Assembly: GCA_039180865.1 (NCBI GenBank)
Contig: JBCDCZ010000290.1
Coordinates: 1 to 5,797, forward strand
Length of the DNA stretch: 5,797 nt
Reading direction: 5' to 3'
DNA from: JBCDCU01 sp039180865
GTDB lineage: Bacteria > Pseudomonadota > Alphaproteobacteria > Rhizobiales > JACESI01
Numbering within the stretch: position 1 is the first letter of the stretch; every line of letters begins with the position of its first letter. Position numbers and translations under genes: made by a program. Below are positions 5,428 through 5,797 of this stretch, one piece after another. The notes under the pieces are model-generated. The model saw only the letters and a list, made by a program, of their open reading frames with translations. It was not told the origin of the DNA and did not search any database.

Positions 5428-5797
5428 CTAGTCAGTGATATGGAAAGACGCGAAATACCCATCCGCGATCTTTCCAACTCCGTTAAGGTCTTCAGCAGCG
5501 ACACTGAGAATGAACTGTCGGTTGCCTGCGTAATAGGTCTGTGAGCGGTAGAAGAATGTGCGGCCTTGATGGCTCCCTTTAAGTACCGTTTCTTTTCCAC
5601 GATAGCCGTCAACAACAATGTCTTCGCTTGAGACAAGCGATCCGTTGAACTGGCGGACCTGCCGCTCGCTCGACAATTCGAGAGCCGCCGTGATTTCTTC
5701 AGGTGAAAACGCCCCACGCTCGAAGATGATGAGGCTAAGAGCAGGCCTGATCACCTCCCCCGTAGACTTGAAGCGAATGACCTGGGCCGGTCCTGAT
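5428..5797 (-). CDS. C-terminal part of a protein with a PsbP/DUF1795-like domain (5' end outside window)
   Basis: The minus-strand frame is open from the right edge (first full codon begins at 5796) to TAG at 5428, giving 122 residues, so the N-terminus is missing. A GTG at 5754 could be read as a start but is itself part of a Shine-Dalgarno-like run, and the frame continues upstream through a plausible protein sequence, so the gene very likely extends out of the window. The visible part has an alternating strand pattern: an IIFERGAFSPEEITAAL helix region, then GYRGKETVLKG, GRTFFYRSQTYYAGNRQF, ILSVAAED and the terminal YFASFHIT. The order 'reshaped substrate strand, aromatic strand, NRQ, final SF' recalls the PsbP/Mog1/DUF1795-like fold found in small exported proteins. 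That is fold-level resemblance only; I cannot name a function. No signal peptide can be judged because the start is absent. Confidence 0.78.
   Translation of the reverse strand, partial: SGPAQVIRFKSTGEVIRPALSLIIFERGAFSPEEITAALELSSERQVRQFNGSLVSSEDIVVDGYRGKETVLKGSHQGRTFFYRSQTYYAGNRQFILSVAAEDLNGVGKIADGYFASFHITD

Noticed and set aside
5749..5758. Minus-strand GGAGGTGATC, a perfect complement of the 16S rRNA 3' tail, with GTG at 5754.
   Set aside because: The GTG lies inside the motif, no start codon lies 5-10 bases downstream in any suitable place, and the coding frame runs on upstream. Most likely a coincidence inside a gene.

Overview
The window looks like chromosomal DNA of an alphaproteobacterium, most likely of the Hyphomicrobiales (Rhizobiales). 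The argD-argF-hslO gene order is one I associate with that group, the encoded proteins have alphaproteobacterial character, and coding GC is moderately high (38 of 60 bases in one hand-counted argF stretch, 901-960). Genus cannot be settled from the sequence alone. I see no tRNA, rRNA, CRISPR array, insertion sequence or phage gene.

Left part (1-2897, + strand): the 3' part of argD (acetylornithine aminotransferase), then argF (ornithine carbamoyltransferase), then hslO (redox-activated chaperone Hsp33). ArgD makes N-acetylornithine, which is deacetylated elsewhere to ornithine, and ArgF carbamoylates ornithine to citrulline. hslO follows argF after 29 bases with a good ribosome binding site, so it probably shares the arg transcript. 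An 8-bp hairpin sits in the 93-base argD-argF gap. A strong stem-loop after hslO closes the unit.

Middle part (2908-4893): a minus-strand gene for a small exported YHS-domain protein converges on hslO. A 321-base intergenic region with several small dyads follows. It separates the YHS gene from a divergent, complete class V aminotransferase of the serine/alanine-glyoxylate type. No other serine-cycle or glyoxylate gene is in view, so its substrate remains open.

Right part (4894-5797): an unusually AT-rich 184-base leader (40 G+C in 120 bases, 4921-5040) with two overlapping sets of inverted repeats and promoter-like boxes. It drives a small Ser/Gly-rich secreted protein of no family I recognise. 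This gene ends 14 bases from a convergent minus-strand gene whose 5' end lies outside the window; its visible C-terminal domain resembles the PsbP/Mog1/DUF1795-like fold.

Most of the window is ordinary housekeeping DNA. The parts most worth a second look are the AT-rich leader with the small secreted protein, the hairpin between argD and argF, and the aminotransferase subfamily. I do not see convincing evidence of a new multi-gene system.
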